Shown: piece after piece, positions 17,115 to 25,989 of the stretch | Layout of the letters: every line of letters begins with the position of its first letter | How positions within the stretch are numbered: the stretch's first letter is position 1 | DNA from: Symploca sp. SIO3C6 | GTDB taxonomy: Bacteria; Cyanobacteriota; Cyanobacteriia; Cyanobacteriales; Coleofasciculaceae | Assembly (NCBI GenBank): GCA_010692425.1 | Contig: JAAHHJ010000001.1 | Span: 248,001 to 312,000 of the forward strand | Direction: 5' to 3' | DNA length: 64,000 bases | The notes under the pieces: generated by a model | What the model saw: the letters and a program-made list of their open reading frames with translations, nothing else | What the model was told of the DNA's origin: nothing | Databases searched by the model: none | Position numbers and translations under genes: made by a program

Positions 17115-20100
17115 GTGGCAATAAAGCTTGTGTTTGGTCGAACCCGTGCCAAAATTGTCTTATTTTTAAGCACTCTCTTGATAAGTGTGTTTATATTTGC
17201 GCATTTCCATAGGGCTTTGAGTTCATTACAGTCGCCTGCAACTGCTAAAGATACATCTATAGAGATTGTCAAAGGATGGCAATATCGGTGGGGTGACTTT
17301 TCTGTGGAGGGGGCAGATGCTCCCGCTTGCCAAGAAAATGAGATTTCCAACTCTTGCTGGCAGCAGTTTCAGTTTCCCAGCAGGTTACGAAAGCCCGAAG
17401 ATGAACAAATTGTTTGGTTACGTGTCCCTTTACCAACAGGTCAATGGAAATCTCCAGCGCTTTATCTGAGGGGAGTACCTTACATCATCGGAGCCTATCT
17501 TAACCAACGACTAGTCTATACAGAATTTTCTCTAAATTCATCAGGTAAAGCTAATTTTGAAAGTTATCAATGGCCGATTATTCCTTTAGGCTCAGATTTT
17601 CAGGGTGAAATTCTGTTGTTTAGAGTTTATGTTGGTGACTATCCTTCTATTTATATCGGTTTGTTTGATCGAGTTACCATTGGCTCACAAATAGCTTTGA
17701 TCAAAAGATCATTTGAACAGGAAATTGATGCAGTATTTGGTTTTTTAGTTACCTGTCTGGGCTTAAGTGCAATCTTTTTATCTTTAATTAGAAAGGAAAC
17801 AAAGTCATATTTTCGTTTCGGCTTATTTGCTCTTAGCATCGGTCTTTATATTATCAGTGACTCTGATTTGATTACTTTATTTTTGAATAGATTAATAATT
17901 TTAGGATACCTAGAATATATATCTTTTTATTTAATACCAATTAGCACTTGCCTTCTATTTGAAGAAATATTTGGAGTTGGATACAAGTCAATTATTCGGT
18001 ATTTATGGAAAATTAATTTAGTTTATGCAATTATAGGTTTGCTGTTATTTGCCACCCAAACAGATACTTGGATTTCAGATATATATCTTGATCAATTGTT
18101 ACTATTAGTAACAGCCTTAATTTTATTAATAAATTCTATCCAAATGTCGATGACCGGCAATTGGGAAGCCAAGTTATTTACCTCAGGGTTTATTATTTTA
18201 GCTTTGTCTGCTGTTCACGATACTTTAGTTTATATTCTAAAACCTTTATATTGGTATCATAAAATTCACCCTTGGGGAACATTTGTTTTTATCCTCTTAG
18301 TGGGATTAATTTTTGAATACAGATTCAACCAAGCACGCCGTCGTCTTCAAGATTATGCTAGAGAGTTAGAAGTAAAAAATTATGATTTGCAGGAGATGGA
18401 TAAGCTCAAAGATGAGTTTTTAGCTAATACTTCCCATGAACTAAAAACCCCTCTCAATGGTATTATTGGCATCGCTGAATCACTAATTGACGGTGCAACT
18501 GGTAAGTTATCTCAGCAAACTATATCTAACCTCTATCTAATTGTATCCAGTGGTCAAAGACTAAACCAACTAGTAAATGATTTGCTCGATTTTTCTCAGC
18601 TAAAGCATAAAAAACTACAGCTAACAACTAAAGCCGTGGGGATGAGGGAAATTACCAATGTTGTTTTAACACTTTGCCAACCACTTGTGGGTAGTAAACC
18701 TTTACAGCTAATTAATAAAATTGGACGTGAGCTTCCCCCTGTAGATGCAGACGAAAACCGAGTACAACAAATTCTTTACAATTTAGTCGGCAATGCCATT
18801 AAGTTTACTGCTAGTGGTACGATTGAAGTCTCTGCAATAATTAGAGATGCTTCTTTAGCTAACTCAACTTCTCCGTCCTCCCCAAATCAGGAAGTTAGCG
18901 GGAAAGGCAAGACCCAACTTTTGCCTATTGGCTCACAATATCTAGAAGTCACTGTAGCTGATACAGGTATTGGTATTGAGGCAGATAAATTAGAGCGAAT
19001 TTTTCAATCTTTTGAACAAGCTGATGGCTCGATTTCTAGAGAATATGGTGGTGCAGGACTTGGTTTAGCAGTAACCAAGCAACTAGTAAAGCTACATGGA
19101 GGTGATATTCACGCCGAATCTACCCCAGGAATGGGTTCACGTTTCATTTTTACCTTGCCTTTATCGGCAGGGAAGGTCGAGAAGAGACTTTCAGAAACAG
19201 TTTCTAAAATTAGCAAGTTTTCGGCAATGGCGACAACCCAGAAGCAATTATTACTAGATGGGGTTGCCTCAGCGCCTACTGAAGGGGCTTTTAAAATCAT
19301 GCTTGTGGATGATGAATTAGTAAATCTTCAGGTTCTAATTAACCATCTTTCACTACAAAATTACGCTATCACTCAAGCTGCCAATGGGATTGAAGCCTTA
19401 GAAATTATTCAGCATGGTTTCCAACCAGACTTAATTTTGCTGGATATCATGATGCCGAAAATGACAGGTTATGAACTCTGTAAGAAGATTCGTGAACAGT
19501 TCCCTGCTAATGAATTGCCAGTGGTACTATTGACAGCCAAAAATCAGGTGTCAGATCTGGTAGAAGGTTTTGGGGTAGGGGCAAATGACTATCTAAGTAA
19601 ACCCGTATCCAAACACGAGTTACTAGCACGCATTAAAACTCATCTTCGTTTAGCTAAAATTAATGCTGCCTATGGTCGTTTTGTCCCTCACGAATTCCTG
19701 AATTTCTTAGATAGAGAAAGTATTGTTGATGTGCAATTAGGCGATCAGGTACTTAAAGAGATGACGGTTCTGTTTGCTGATATTCGCTCCTTTACTACTC
19801 TCTCAGAGCAGATGTCACCAAAAGAAAATTTTGATTTTCTCAATGCCTACTTGAGCCGAGTAAGTCCAGTTATTCGTAATCATCATGGCTTTATTGATAA
19901 ATATATCGGTGATGCAATTATGGCACTGTTTCCTCAAAGCGCTGACGATGCTTTACAGGCGGGAATTGATATGCAAAAGCAAGTATCACTCTTTAATTCC
20001 TATCGGCAACAGAGGGGCAAAGAACCTATTGCTATTGGCATTGGCATGCATACAGGTAGCTTGATTCTCGGTACCGTTGGAGAGTCCCAACGTATGGAAA

Positions 20101-20513
20101 ATACGGTGATTGCTGACGCTGTGAATCTGGCATCTCGTTTGGAAGGGTTAACCAAGGTTTATGGAGCAGATATCTTAATTAGTGAACAAACTCTTGGTTT
20201 ACTCGATAACCAACAACAATACAGATGTCGATTTCTTGGTCGAGTAAAAGTCAAGGGTAAAACTCAAGCAGTAGGAGTTTTTGAAGTTTGCGATGCTAAT
20301 CCCCAGCAGTTGATGGAACTCAAGATGCAAACTTTGACTGAGTTTGAGAGGGGAGTAGAACTTTATGTCGAGAAGAAGTTTGCACAAGCGCAGCAGGTTT
20401 TTAAAAAAATTTGGCAAATCAATCAGCATGATCTGGTTACTAAACTTTATATAAAACGCTGTCAGAAAGCTAAAAGATTTGGAGTATCAGAATTTGATGT
20501 AGTCGTCGACTAG
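17115..20513 (+). CDS. 7TM sensor hybrid histidine kinase fused to adenylate/guanylate cyclase
   Basis: 1132 residues from a GTG start. In order: an N-terminal membrane helix (about 12-30); an extracytoplasmic sensory domain resembling 7TMR-DISMED2 (to about 190); about seven membrane spans (about 195-405, 7TMR-DISM type); a coiled coil; HisKA with the phospho-acceptor His in SHELKTPLNG (about 441); HATPase_c with NLVGNAIKF, DTGIGIE and GAGLGLA; a receiver domain with MLVDDE (about 731) and phospho-Asp in LLDIMMP (about 776), Lys in LSKP; then a class III cyclase domain with LFADIRSFTTL (about 885) and DKYIGDAIMALF. Cyclase metal residues and the adenine-type Lys are present, so cAMP is the likely product. 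It probably converts an external signal into phosphotransfer that gates cAMP synthesis. No separate partner regulator is adjacent; the Crp-type factor at 35394 is a possible reader of cAMP. Confidence 0.9.
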   Translation: MAIKLVFGRTRAKIVLFLSTLLISVFIFAHFHRALSSLQSPATAKDTSIEIVKGWQYRWGDFSVEGADAPACQENEISNSCWQQFQFPSRLRKPEDEQIVWLRVPLPTGQWKSPALYLRGVPYIIGAYLNQRLVYTEFSLNSSGKANFESYQWPIIPLGSDFQGEILLFRVYVGDYPSIYIGLFDRVTIGSQIALIKRSFEQEIDAVFGFLVTCLGLSAIFLSLIRKETKSYFRFGLFALSIGLYIISDSDLITLFLNRLIILGYLEYISFYLIPISTCLLFEEIFGVGYKSIIRYLWKINLVYAIIGLLLFATQTDTWISDIYLDQLLLLVTALILLINSIQMSMTGNWEAKLFTSGFIILALSAVHDTLVYILKPLYWYHKIHPWGTFVFILLVGLIFEYRFNQARRRLQDYARELEVKNYDLQEMDKLKDEFLANTSHELKTPLNGIIGIAESLIDGATGKLSQQTISNLYLIVSSGQRLNQLVNDLLDFSQLKHKKLQLTTKAVGMREITNVVLTLCQPLVGSKPLQLINKIGRELPPVDADENRVQQILYNLVGNAIKFTASGTIEVSAIIRDASLANSTSPSSPNQEVSGKGKTQLLPIGSQYLEVTVADTGIGIEADKLERIFQSFEQADGSISREYGGAGLGLAVTKQLVKLHGGDIHAESTPGMGSRFIFTLPLSAGKVEKRLSETVSKISKFSAMATTQKQLLLDGVASAPTEGAFKIMLVDDELVNLQVLINHLSLQNYAITQAANGIEALEIIQHGFQPDLILLDIMMPKMTGYELCKKIREQFPANELPVVLLTAKNQVSDLVEGFGVGANDYLSKPVSKHELLARIKTHLRLAKINAAYGRFVPHEFLNFLDRESIVDVQLGDQVLKEMTVLFADIRSFTTLSEQMSPKENFDFLNAYLSRVSPVIRNHHGFIDKYIGDAIMALFPQSADDALQAGIDMQKQVSLFNSYRQQRGKEPIAIGIGMHTGSLILGTVGESQRMENTVIADAVNLASRLEGLTKVYGADILISEQTLGLLDNQQQYRCRFLGRVKVKGKTQAVGVFEVCDANPQQLMELKMQTLTEFERGVELYVEKKFAQAQQVFKKIWQINQHDLVTKLYIKRCQKAKRFGVSEFDVVVD

Positions 20514-20686
20514 AGTTCGATTTTTGTAAGAACAGAGCGATCGCTCCCACTGGCGATATCAACACAAGTTAACAAGTAATTCAGCAATTGTCAGTCTGAC
20601 CAGAAAAACAGTTAATTTCCCCAATGAAAATAAAACTATATACTACTATCAGATAAACTGTTCCCATATCTACATGGTTTTTAGAA

Positions 20687-21109
20687 ATGTTTGTTAGCAC
20701 CACACAAGCAGCACATCTGATGGGTGTATCGGTGAGGCGAATACGCCAATTACTCTCCGGAGGCAGAATTCAAGGAGCCTTTAAGGCTGGCAAATTTTGG
20801 ATGATTCCTCTAGTAGGGGGAATGCCAAAAGTGAAAGAAGGAACAAGAGGCCCCAAAGCCAGTTGGTGCAGGCGTAAGCCTTCCCCTGTAACTATCATTC
20901 ATGTCAACCAGCAGACTATTCGCCAAAATCAAAAACAGGAAAAGCCGGCTCCAGTAATTAGCGTTAAGCGAGGAAAAAATAATAGGTATGGTCATGAGGT
21001 AGAAATCACTGGACCGTGCCGGGTGGTTTATCGACGTGACAATCCTAAGCCATGTGGGGCCAGGGTTTGGATTGAGACTCTCTTTCCAGTCGCAGTGTAC
21101 ACTCAATGA
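20687..21109 (+). CDS. Excisionase/MerR-type helix-turn-helix DNA-binding protein
   Basis: 140 residues. The first ~45 (FVSTTQAAHLMGVSVRRIRQLLSGGRIQGAFKAGKFWMIP, quoted in part by motif AAHLMGVSVRRIRQLL) form a winged helix-turn-helix of the excisionase/MerR class. The rest is basic and Pro/Arg-rich with a C-terminal segment (HEVEITGPCRVVYRRDNPKPCGARVWIET) that I do not recognise. The size and basic tail suggest sequence-specific DNA binding. It is a monocistronic gene with HIP1 octamers on both sides and no recombinase or phage gene beside it, so a phage excision role is not supported. ATG start. Confidence 0.7.
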   Translation: MFVSTTQAAHLMGVSVRRIRQLLSGGRIQGAFKAGKFWMIPLVGGMPKVKEGTRGPKASWCRRKPSPVTIIHVNQQTIRQNQKQEKPAPVISVKRGKNNRYGHEVEITGPCRVVYRRDNPKPCGARVWIETLFPVAVYTQ

Positions 21110-21321
21110 GAATAGCGATCGCTTTGCGCTAGCTGAAGAAAAGTCAATCGCTTGAAGGCTAATGACTTATCAAAAATTCACACTTTCTCCCAAAAAATCT
21201 CCTAAAGTTTTAAGGTTCATTACAAAGTTATAAGAGTAGAACTTTGGTTGTGATACTTTCTACAGTTGGTTGCTTCTAGAAGAAGTTGACTAACAGCTGA
21301 GAGTTAGGGAAGGAGAACACT

Positions 21322-21537
21322 TTGGATTTGCATTCTACTCAAGCCCCACAAGATTTCGTTCGTGAAGATTTTAGTGAGTATGTGGCCGAGCTTCAGCTTC
21401 ACATGACGCTACAAGCTCGTAACTTAGTGCCGAATATTACCACAGCAGCAGATAGCCGAGAGCAGCTGCTACAGCAAACCCAAGCCAGTGTTGAAAAGCT
21501 AGTTTCACGACAAGCAATGTCAACTACCAATCCTTGA
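21322..21537 (+). CDS. Small conserved-looking protein of unknown function
   Basis: 71 residues starting at TTG with a strong AGGAG six bases upstream (GGGAAGGAGAACACTTTG), which is the main reason to accept it. The product is acidic at the N-terminus and likely all-helical (EYVAELQLHMTLQARNLV, ADSREQLLQQTQASVEKLVS). No known motif, signal peptide or membrane span. Its 3' end overlaps the convergent GDSL hydrolase by 18 bp. Confidence 0.6.
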   Translation: MDLHSTQAPQDFVREDFSEYVAELQLHMTLQARNLVPNITTAADSREQLLQQTQASVEKLVSRQAMSTTNP

Positions 21538-22587
21538 GCGTCGATTCACTGCTATCCAGGATTCGACATACTGTAGCGCTTCTTGCCAAACCTCATAGCC
21601 AAGGCGATTTAAATGTACCCCATCAGTAGTTAAGTTCCGCTGCATTTGGTCTTGTTTATCGACAAACCAACTGTTGAGATTGAGATAACCTGCGCCTTCT
21701 TGCTGAGCAATGAGTGCAATTTGTTGGTTGAGGTTACGAATACGCTGATTGGGAATTGCTTTTAACCTAGTGGGCAAAATCGACTGCACAATCACTTGAG
21801 ATTGGGGGTGATTCTGGCGCAAGCGCTGCACAATCTGGCGCATATTATCGAGAATTAGGCGATCACTTTTTCCTTGGCGCAAGTCATTAGTACCAGCCAT
21901 AACATAGATCGTATCAGGTCTAGTTTGGGAAAAGGCAGATAACCGATTGAGAACTTGACCAGAGTTTTCGCCAGAAATTGCTTGATTGAGCCAAAATTGA
22001 TTACCAGGGAGTTTTTCTGAGGGAAACCACAGGCTCAGGGAATCTCCAACTAAAATAGCTAAACGATTGGAACCCTGCCCAAAGCTTACTGCTTGGGCTT
22101 CCTCCTCTAGTAAACGCTGCCACTGTCGATAAGTAGGTTTGGCTAGAGTTTGTGTTTGAGAAGAACCTCCCCTTAGCCAAAATGACTGGAAACTATCAGC
22201 AGGTAAGCGGGTGTAAATCTTACCTGCTTTCAAGGCAGCTAATCTTTGATAATAGAGTTGACTTCCAGAGGCAGGGGAGGTCTTAGTATACTTTGATCTG
22301 GTCAAAGTTCGCTGATTTAACGGTTGTTGCTTGGTAGTATTAGCTAATACTGATGTCAGCCCCAATTGCTTTGTTCTCTTTGAGGAATAGTTGCTGAATT
22401 CAGGAGAGGTTATTACCTCAATCGATTTAATCACCCTTGTGACAACCGACTGTAAATTCCTTGCAGCACCGGCAGCTAACAAGGAGGAGAAGTTATCCGC
22501 TTGCTGTGGAGGTAATCCTGGAGTCGGCGGCACCGATAATGGTCCTGCTGCAAAGAAACCTGCTGCCAAGAGAAAAGGATCGCTCAT
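21520..22587 (-). CDS. SGNH/GDSL-type hydrolase
   Basis: About 355 residues. The catalytic block is in the C-terminal 200: nucleophile Ser in ILVGDSLSLWFP, oxyanion Gly in AISGENSG, Asn in VMAGTNDLRQG and the Asp-His pair in TTDGVHLNRLGYE. These are blocks I, II, III and V of the SGNH family, so it should be an active esterase, lipase or acetyl-esterase. The N-terminal ~150 residues are low-complexity, Pro/Ser/Gln-rich and unlike the fold; a weak hydrophobic stretch (FLLAAGFFAAGPL) could be a signal sequence, favouring an envelope role such as glycan deacetylation. The ATG at 22587 is preferred to the TTG two codons upstream used by the track. Confidence 0.85.
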   Translation of the reverse strand: MSDPFLLAAGFFAAGPLSVPPTPGLPPQQADNFSSLLAAGAARNLQSVVTRVIKSIEVITSPEFSNYSSKRTKQLGLTSVLANTTKQQPLNQRTLTRSKYTKTSPASGSQLYYQRLAALKAGKIYTRLPADSFQSFWLRGGSSQTQTLAKPTYRQWQRLLEEEAQAVSFGQGSNRLAILVGDSLSLWFPSEKLPGNQFWLNQAISGENSGQVLNRLSAFSQTRPDTIYVMAGTNDLRQGKSDRLILDNMRQIVQRLRQNHPQSQVIVQSILPTRLKAIPNQRIRNLNQQIALIAQQEGAGYLNLNSWFVDKQDQMQRNLTTDGVHLNRLGYEVWQEALQYVESWIAVNRRSRIGS

Positions 22588-22670
22588 TTGCAAAATAAGT
22601 TTGCTTACTTTTATTTTGACAGCAATTGTTGAGGACTCTCAGGAAGTTATAGGATTTAGAGCAAAACCCC

Positions 22671-22716
22671 CGTCTTTCAAGCGCCGGATGTAGCGATAGC
22701 ACTTTTAAGTGCGCGA
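22671..22716. repeat. Left-end hairpin of the TnpB element
   Basis: The block CGTCTTTCAAGCG..GGATGTAGCGA followed by the GCACTTTTAAGTGC stem lies 60-105 bp before the tnpB start. The same block recurs alone at 43261-43306 with compensatory stem changes. Confidence 0.65.
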
Positions 22717-22775
22717 AACACTTTGTAAGTAACTGATTTAATGGTACAATAGCAGTCATAAACACGGCAACATAA

Positions 22776-23878
22776 ATGTTAGTACTTGAGGCAAAACTAA
22801 TCGGCAAAAACTGGCAGTACGAACGGCTTGATGAAGCTATTCGCACTGGTCAGTTTGTTCGCAATAAATGCCTCGCCTATTGGATCCAATCATCGCGAGA
22901 TGAAAAAATTAATCGTAATAGGCTAAACAAGCTAGCATTAGAGCTGAGGAAAGAGTTTGAATGGGCTGGTAAGCTAAACTCACAAGCTGCTCAAGCCCAT
23001 GCAGAAAGGGCGTGGAGCGCTATCTCTAGGTTCTTTGACAACTGCAAGAAGAAGGTGCAAGGATTGAAAGGCTATCCCAAATTCAAGAAGAACTCTCGCT
23101 CTGTCGAGTATAAAACCACGGGATGGAACCTGTCAGAAGACAAGAAGAAGTTAACCTTAACTGACGACTTCAATGCTGGCACTTTCAAACTGAAAGGAAC
23201 TCGCGACTTAAGTTGGTACACCAAAAAGCAAATTAAGCGAGTTAGAATAGTCTGTCGTGCCAAAGGATATTTTGTTCAATTCTGTATAGATGTAGAGCGT
23301 TCTGAACCCTTGCCTAAAACTAACAAATTCGTGGGTATTGACTTAGGGATTAAAGAGTTCTACACCGACAGTAACGGTGAGGTTGTCAACAACCCCCGGT
23401 ACTTAAGGAAATCAGAACTGAGATTAAAAAGAAGGCAGCGACGGAAGTCTGCAAGAGTGAAAGGATCTTTGAATCGACTCAAAGCCATTAAGAAATTAGG
23501 TAGAGCGCACTTCAAGGTAAGTAGTCAGCGTAAAGATGGGAGCTGTTAAGACAGCCAAAACGCTAATCCAATCTAACGATATGGTGATCTATGAGGACTT
23601 GCAAGTGCGCAATATGGTGAAAAACCATAAGCTGGCGAAGTCGATATCTGACGCCTCGTGGTCAATGTTTACCGACTGGCTAGACTATTTCGGCAAGGTT
23701 CATGGGCGGATAGTATTTTCCGTCGCGCCCCACACCGACATCCCAAAACTGTTCTAACTGTGGGGAAAAGGTGTTGAAGAGTCTTAGTACAAGAACTCAT
23801 CAATGTCCTAAGTGCCAGACGGTATTAGATAGAGACCACAACGCCGCGATCAACATTCTCAAGCTTGGGTTGGGATGA
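22776..23878 (+). pseudogene. tnpB: IS200/IS605-family TnpB (OrfB), frameshifted twice
   Basis: A TnpB reading frame split over three frames. Frame 1 (22776-23549) carries the N-terminal domain and RuvC-I Asp in VGIDLGIKEFY. Near 23530 an extra base in GATGGGAGC shifts to the next frame, which encodes AVKTAKTLIQSNDMVIYEDL with the RuvC-II Glu. Near 23734 another extra base (ACACCGACATCC) ends that frame, while the third frame continues CSNCGEK...CPKCQTVLDRDHNAAINIL with the zinc ribbon and RuvC-III Asp, to a TGA at 23876-23878. All catalytic residues survive, so inactivation looks recent. No TnpA is present, so the element would have needed one in trans. RNA-guided nuclease activity is known for intact TnpB but is not expected here. 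Confidence 0.88.
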
Positions 23879-23924
23879 TGATAGAGTACCGCAGGGCATG
23901 CGGGAATTTGAGTGCGACCCATCC

Positions 23925-24060
23925 GGAGGGGAGACCCACCTGGAGGGGAGACCCACCTGGAGGTGAGACCCACTTGTCGGTTTCCGGCAAGTGGAAAGCT
24001 CGCCTCGAAGGTTCCCGGCAGGTGGAAAGCTCCCCTCATAGGTTTCCTCCGGTAGGTCAA
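23925..24060. repeat. Tandem repeats between tnpB and its right end
   Basis: Three 17-bp units (GGAGGGGAGACCCACCT, the last with changes) at 23925-23975 are followed by two 31-bp units starting GGTTTCCGGCAAGTGGAAAG / GGTTCCCGGCAGGTGGAAAG at 23979-24040, then a partial third. The first set (GGAGGGGAG) is partly complementary to the second (CTCCCCTC), so a folded transcript is likely. This is where TnpB guide RNAs are normally encoded. Confidence 0.7.
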
Positions 24061-24132
24061 GCGCGCTCGCACGCTTGAGGAGAGCGGGGCCTCACCGCAG
24101 GGTGGAGAAATCCCTTCTGCTAAGTCCTCTCT

Positions 24133-24174
24133 AAGATTCAAGAATCCCCCTTTTAGAAAAAGGGGGAGTGTCAA
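24133..24174. mobile_element. Right end of the TnpB element
   Basis: TTCAAGAATCCCCCTTTT...AAAAGGGGGAGTGTCAA is a 9-bp stem (24146-24154/24158-24166) flanked by GAAT and GTGTCAA. The same flanks surround the CCCTCGCT/AGCGAGGG stem of the decayed element at 33850-33882, with a different stem sequence. Confidence 0.7.
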
Positions 24175-24256
24175 GTGACCTATTCCTACACTTACCCGAT
24201 AGGGGGGAAGTGTAGGCTTCTCCTCCGGTCCAAGGGGATTAGCGTTTTATAGTGAA
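24175..24256. repeat. CCTACAC/GTGTAGG hairpin repeat, copy 1
   Basis: GTGACCTATTCCTACAC, a variable loop, GTGTAGGCTTCTCCTCC, then GGGATTAGCGTTTTATAGTGAA. A second copy is at 39953-40030. Here it abuts the TnpB right end directly, so it is either a target favoured by the element or part of a longer end. Confidence 0.65.
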
Positions 24257-24314
24257 GCAACGCCCAACTCCACTTCGACAGTTCAACTGCGGTACTGGAA
24301 ATTCAGTTTCCTGA

Positions 24315-25823
24315 CTAGGAGACTCCTTCTCCGAAGTAAAGACGGCTTAACTCTGCTAGCGGAACTTCATTAGCAGGTTGTGGATCGAGAAAATAAGGAT
24401 GGATTGGGAGGAGTTCCTGTTGGGTGCGTGTCAATGGTAAAGACAGTATTTGCTCAATGTGGTTCAAGTATTCTTGGGCAGTAGCCTCCCAAGTATGATT
24501 CTCGAGGACATGTTTATGGGCAGATTGAGCAAAATCATCCCACTGCTGAGGGTTGCTCAGCAGTTGCTCCAAACCCCTAGCAATATCAGTAGGATCCTCT
24601 GGATCAACTAGCAATCCGTAATCCCGCTCTGGTTGTTGCAGGCTCTCAGTAATGCCGCCATTTTTGGTAACGACTACAGGTAATCCAGCTGCCGCAGCTT
24701 CTAAAGGTCCAAGGCCAAAAGGCTCAAATAGGGAAGTTAGGGCAAATACCGAACGACGCTTTGCCAAAAACCGATAAGTTGCCGCTAGTGCTGGTTGATC
24801 TGGCACACCAAAAGCACTGATTTTGCCCCAGAGGTTATGTTCTCTAATTACCTCGCGGATAGGATCGAGTACCATTTGTTCTGTCTGTTCATCCTTAGCC
24901 TCTTCCTGCAGAGGATTATCCATGCCCGCAGTAATCATCACCAGGTTAGCCAATTCTTGAAGTTTTTGGCTTCCAGCAAAGGCTTGCACCAAACCCAAGA
25001 GATTTTTCTTAGGAGCAAGTCGGCTCGATGCCAAAATTACAGGCAAATCCCGCCTTGATTCACTGATATCCCGTGCCAATCGCTTCAGAATTAGCTCGTA
25101 GGTAGCTTCTTCGTTATAGGCACGGCTTTTGGCGCTGAACATCGCTGGATCTACTCCTGGCGGGATGGCGGCAAAGCGAGTGTCATCATTAACATTGACT
25201 GCTTGACGATAAGCCTGATGAGTATATTGTTGGAAACGTTCCTGTCGCGTGTTGGTGATATTGAGAGCCGAGCGATTCATGCTCAAGCGTTCAACTAACA
25301 GGCGGTATCTGAATTTGTAGTAATCATCCATTTCCTCGAGATTATCGGCATTTACCTGCAGCTTATCCATCTTTTGAGCACCTAGGGAATGGGCGGTAAA
25401 GGTGAAAGGTAAACCGATTTCGTCTTCAATTAGAACCCCGCACAACCCACCATCACTATAGTGAGCAGTCATAGCATCCGGTGAATCGCCCTGCTGTTGA
25501 TAGAAGTTGAGGATATTAGGAACCCAATCTTGAACCAAATGCGACCAAAGTAATTCTTTGCGCAGAAATCCTGGTGGTCCAGCTGGCAAACGGACAATGC
25601 GGACGTTTTCGACCTCTGAATAAGCATCAAAAGGCTCAGCAAACTCTGGCCAGTCTGGATCAATAATTTGACGCGTGAGAATATCAACTTTGTTACCCTT
25701 GCGACCAAGGGCTAGGGCAACTTCCTTAACATAGACTAATTGACCTCCAAAATCTGGATGTTCTGTTATATAACTATCGTTTTTGTCGAAGTTACCCTGG
25801 GGGTTGAGAAATCCAATATACAT
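24315..25823 (-). CDS. Sucrose-phosphate-synthase-like GT4 glycosyltransferase
   Basis: 502 residues. The N-terminus (GFLNPQGNFDKND, HPDFGGQLVYVKEVALALG) matches the sucrose-phosphate/sucrose synthase and mannosylfructose-phosphate synthase group, which share this long insertion before the GGQ...Y..E.A..L motif. FTAHSLGAQKMDKL, IPPGVDPAMFS, ILASSRLAPKKN and the C-terminal LFEPFGLGPLEAAAAGLPVV (EX7E) are the GT-B substrate motifs. The length fits the short bacterial synthases that lack the C-terminal phosphatase domain; no such phosphatase is adjacent. Sucrose synthesis as compatible solute is the most natural role in cyanobacteria, but other UDP/ADP-glucose-dependent disaccharide synthases cannot be excluded. 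Confidence 0.82.
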   Translation of the reverse strand: MYIGFLNPQGNFDKNDSYITEHPDFGGQLVYVKEVALALGRKGNKVDILTRQIIDPDWPEFAEPFDAYSEVENVRIVRLPAGPPGFLRKELLWSHLVQDWVPNILNFYQQQGDSPDAMTAHYSDGGLCGVLIEDEIGLPFTFTAHSLGAQKMDKLQVNADNLEEMDDYYKFRYRLLVERLSMNRSALNITNTRQERFQQYTHQAYRQAVNVNDDTRFAAIPPGVDPAMFSAKSRAYNEEATYELILKRLARDISESRRDLPVILASSRLAPKKNLLGLVQAFAGSQKLQELANLVMITAGMDNPLQEEAKDEQTEQMVLDPIREVIREHNLWGKISAFGVPDQPALAATYRFLAKRRSVFALTSLFEPFGLGPLEAAAAGLPVVVTKNGGITESLQQPERDYGLLVDPEDPTDIARGLEQLLSNPQQWDDFAQSAHKHVLENHTWEATAQEYLNHIEQILSLPLTRTQQELLPIHPYFLDPQPANEVPLAELSRLYFGEGVS

Positions 25824-25989
25824 CGCGGGATTCCTGTACAGACTCCTTGTTTTCAGGTAGTTTACCTTTTAGTGCGTTAGATCAGATCAAATACGTCCCA
25901 ATTTAGATTTAGAGACTAGCATCAACTTTTCCTAGTCAGTAGGGGAACTCCAAGCAATAAATTATCTAATTGACCAGAGAAACCCGACA

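Noticed and set aside
20687-21109. Phage excisionase marking a prophage
   Set aside because: No integrase, phage structural gene or att repeats nearby; only the HTH fold matches.
23925-24060. Possible CRISPR array
   Set aside because: The repeats are contiguous without spacers and differ in unit length; they are tandem repeats in a transposon end.
23800-24174. 124-residue minus-strand ORF over the TnpB right end
   Set aside because: It translates the tandem repeats and right-end hairpin in reverse; no protein family look.
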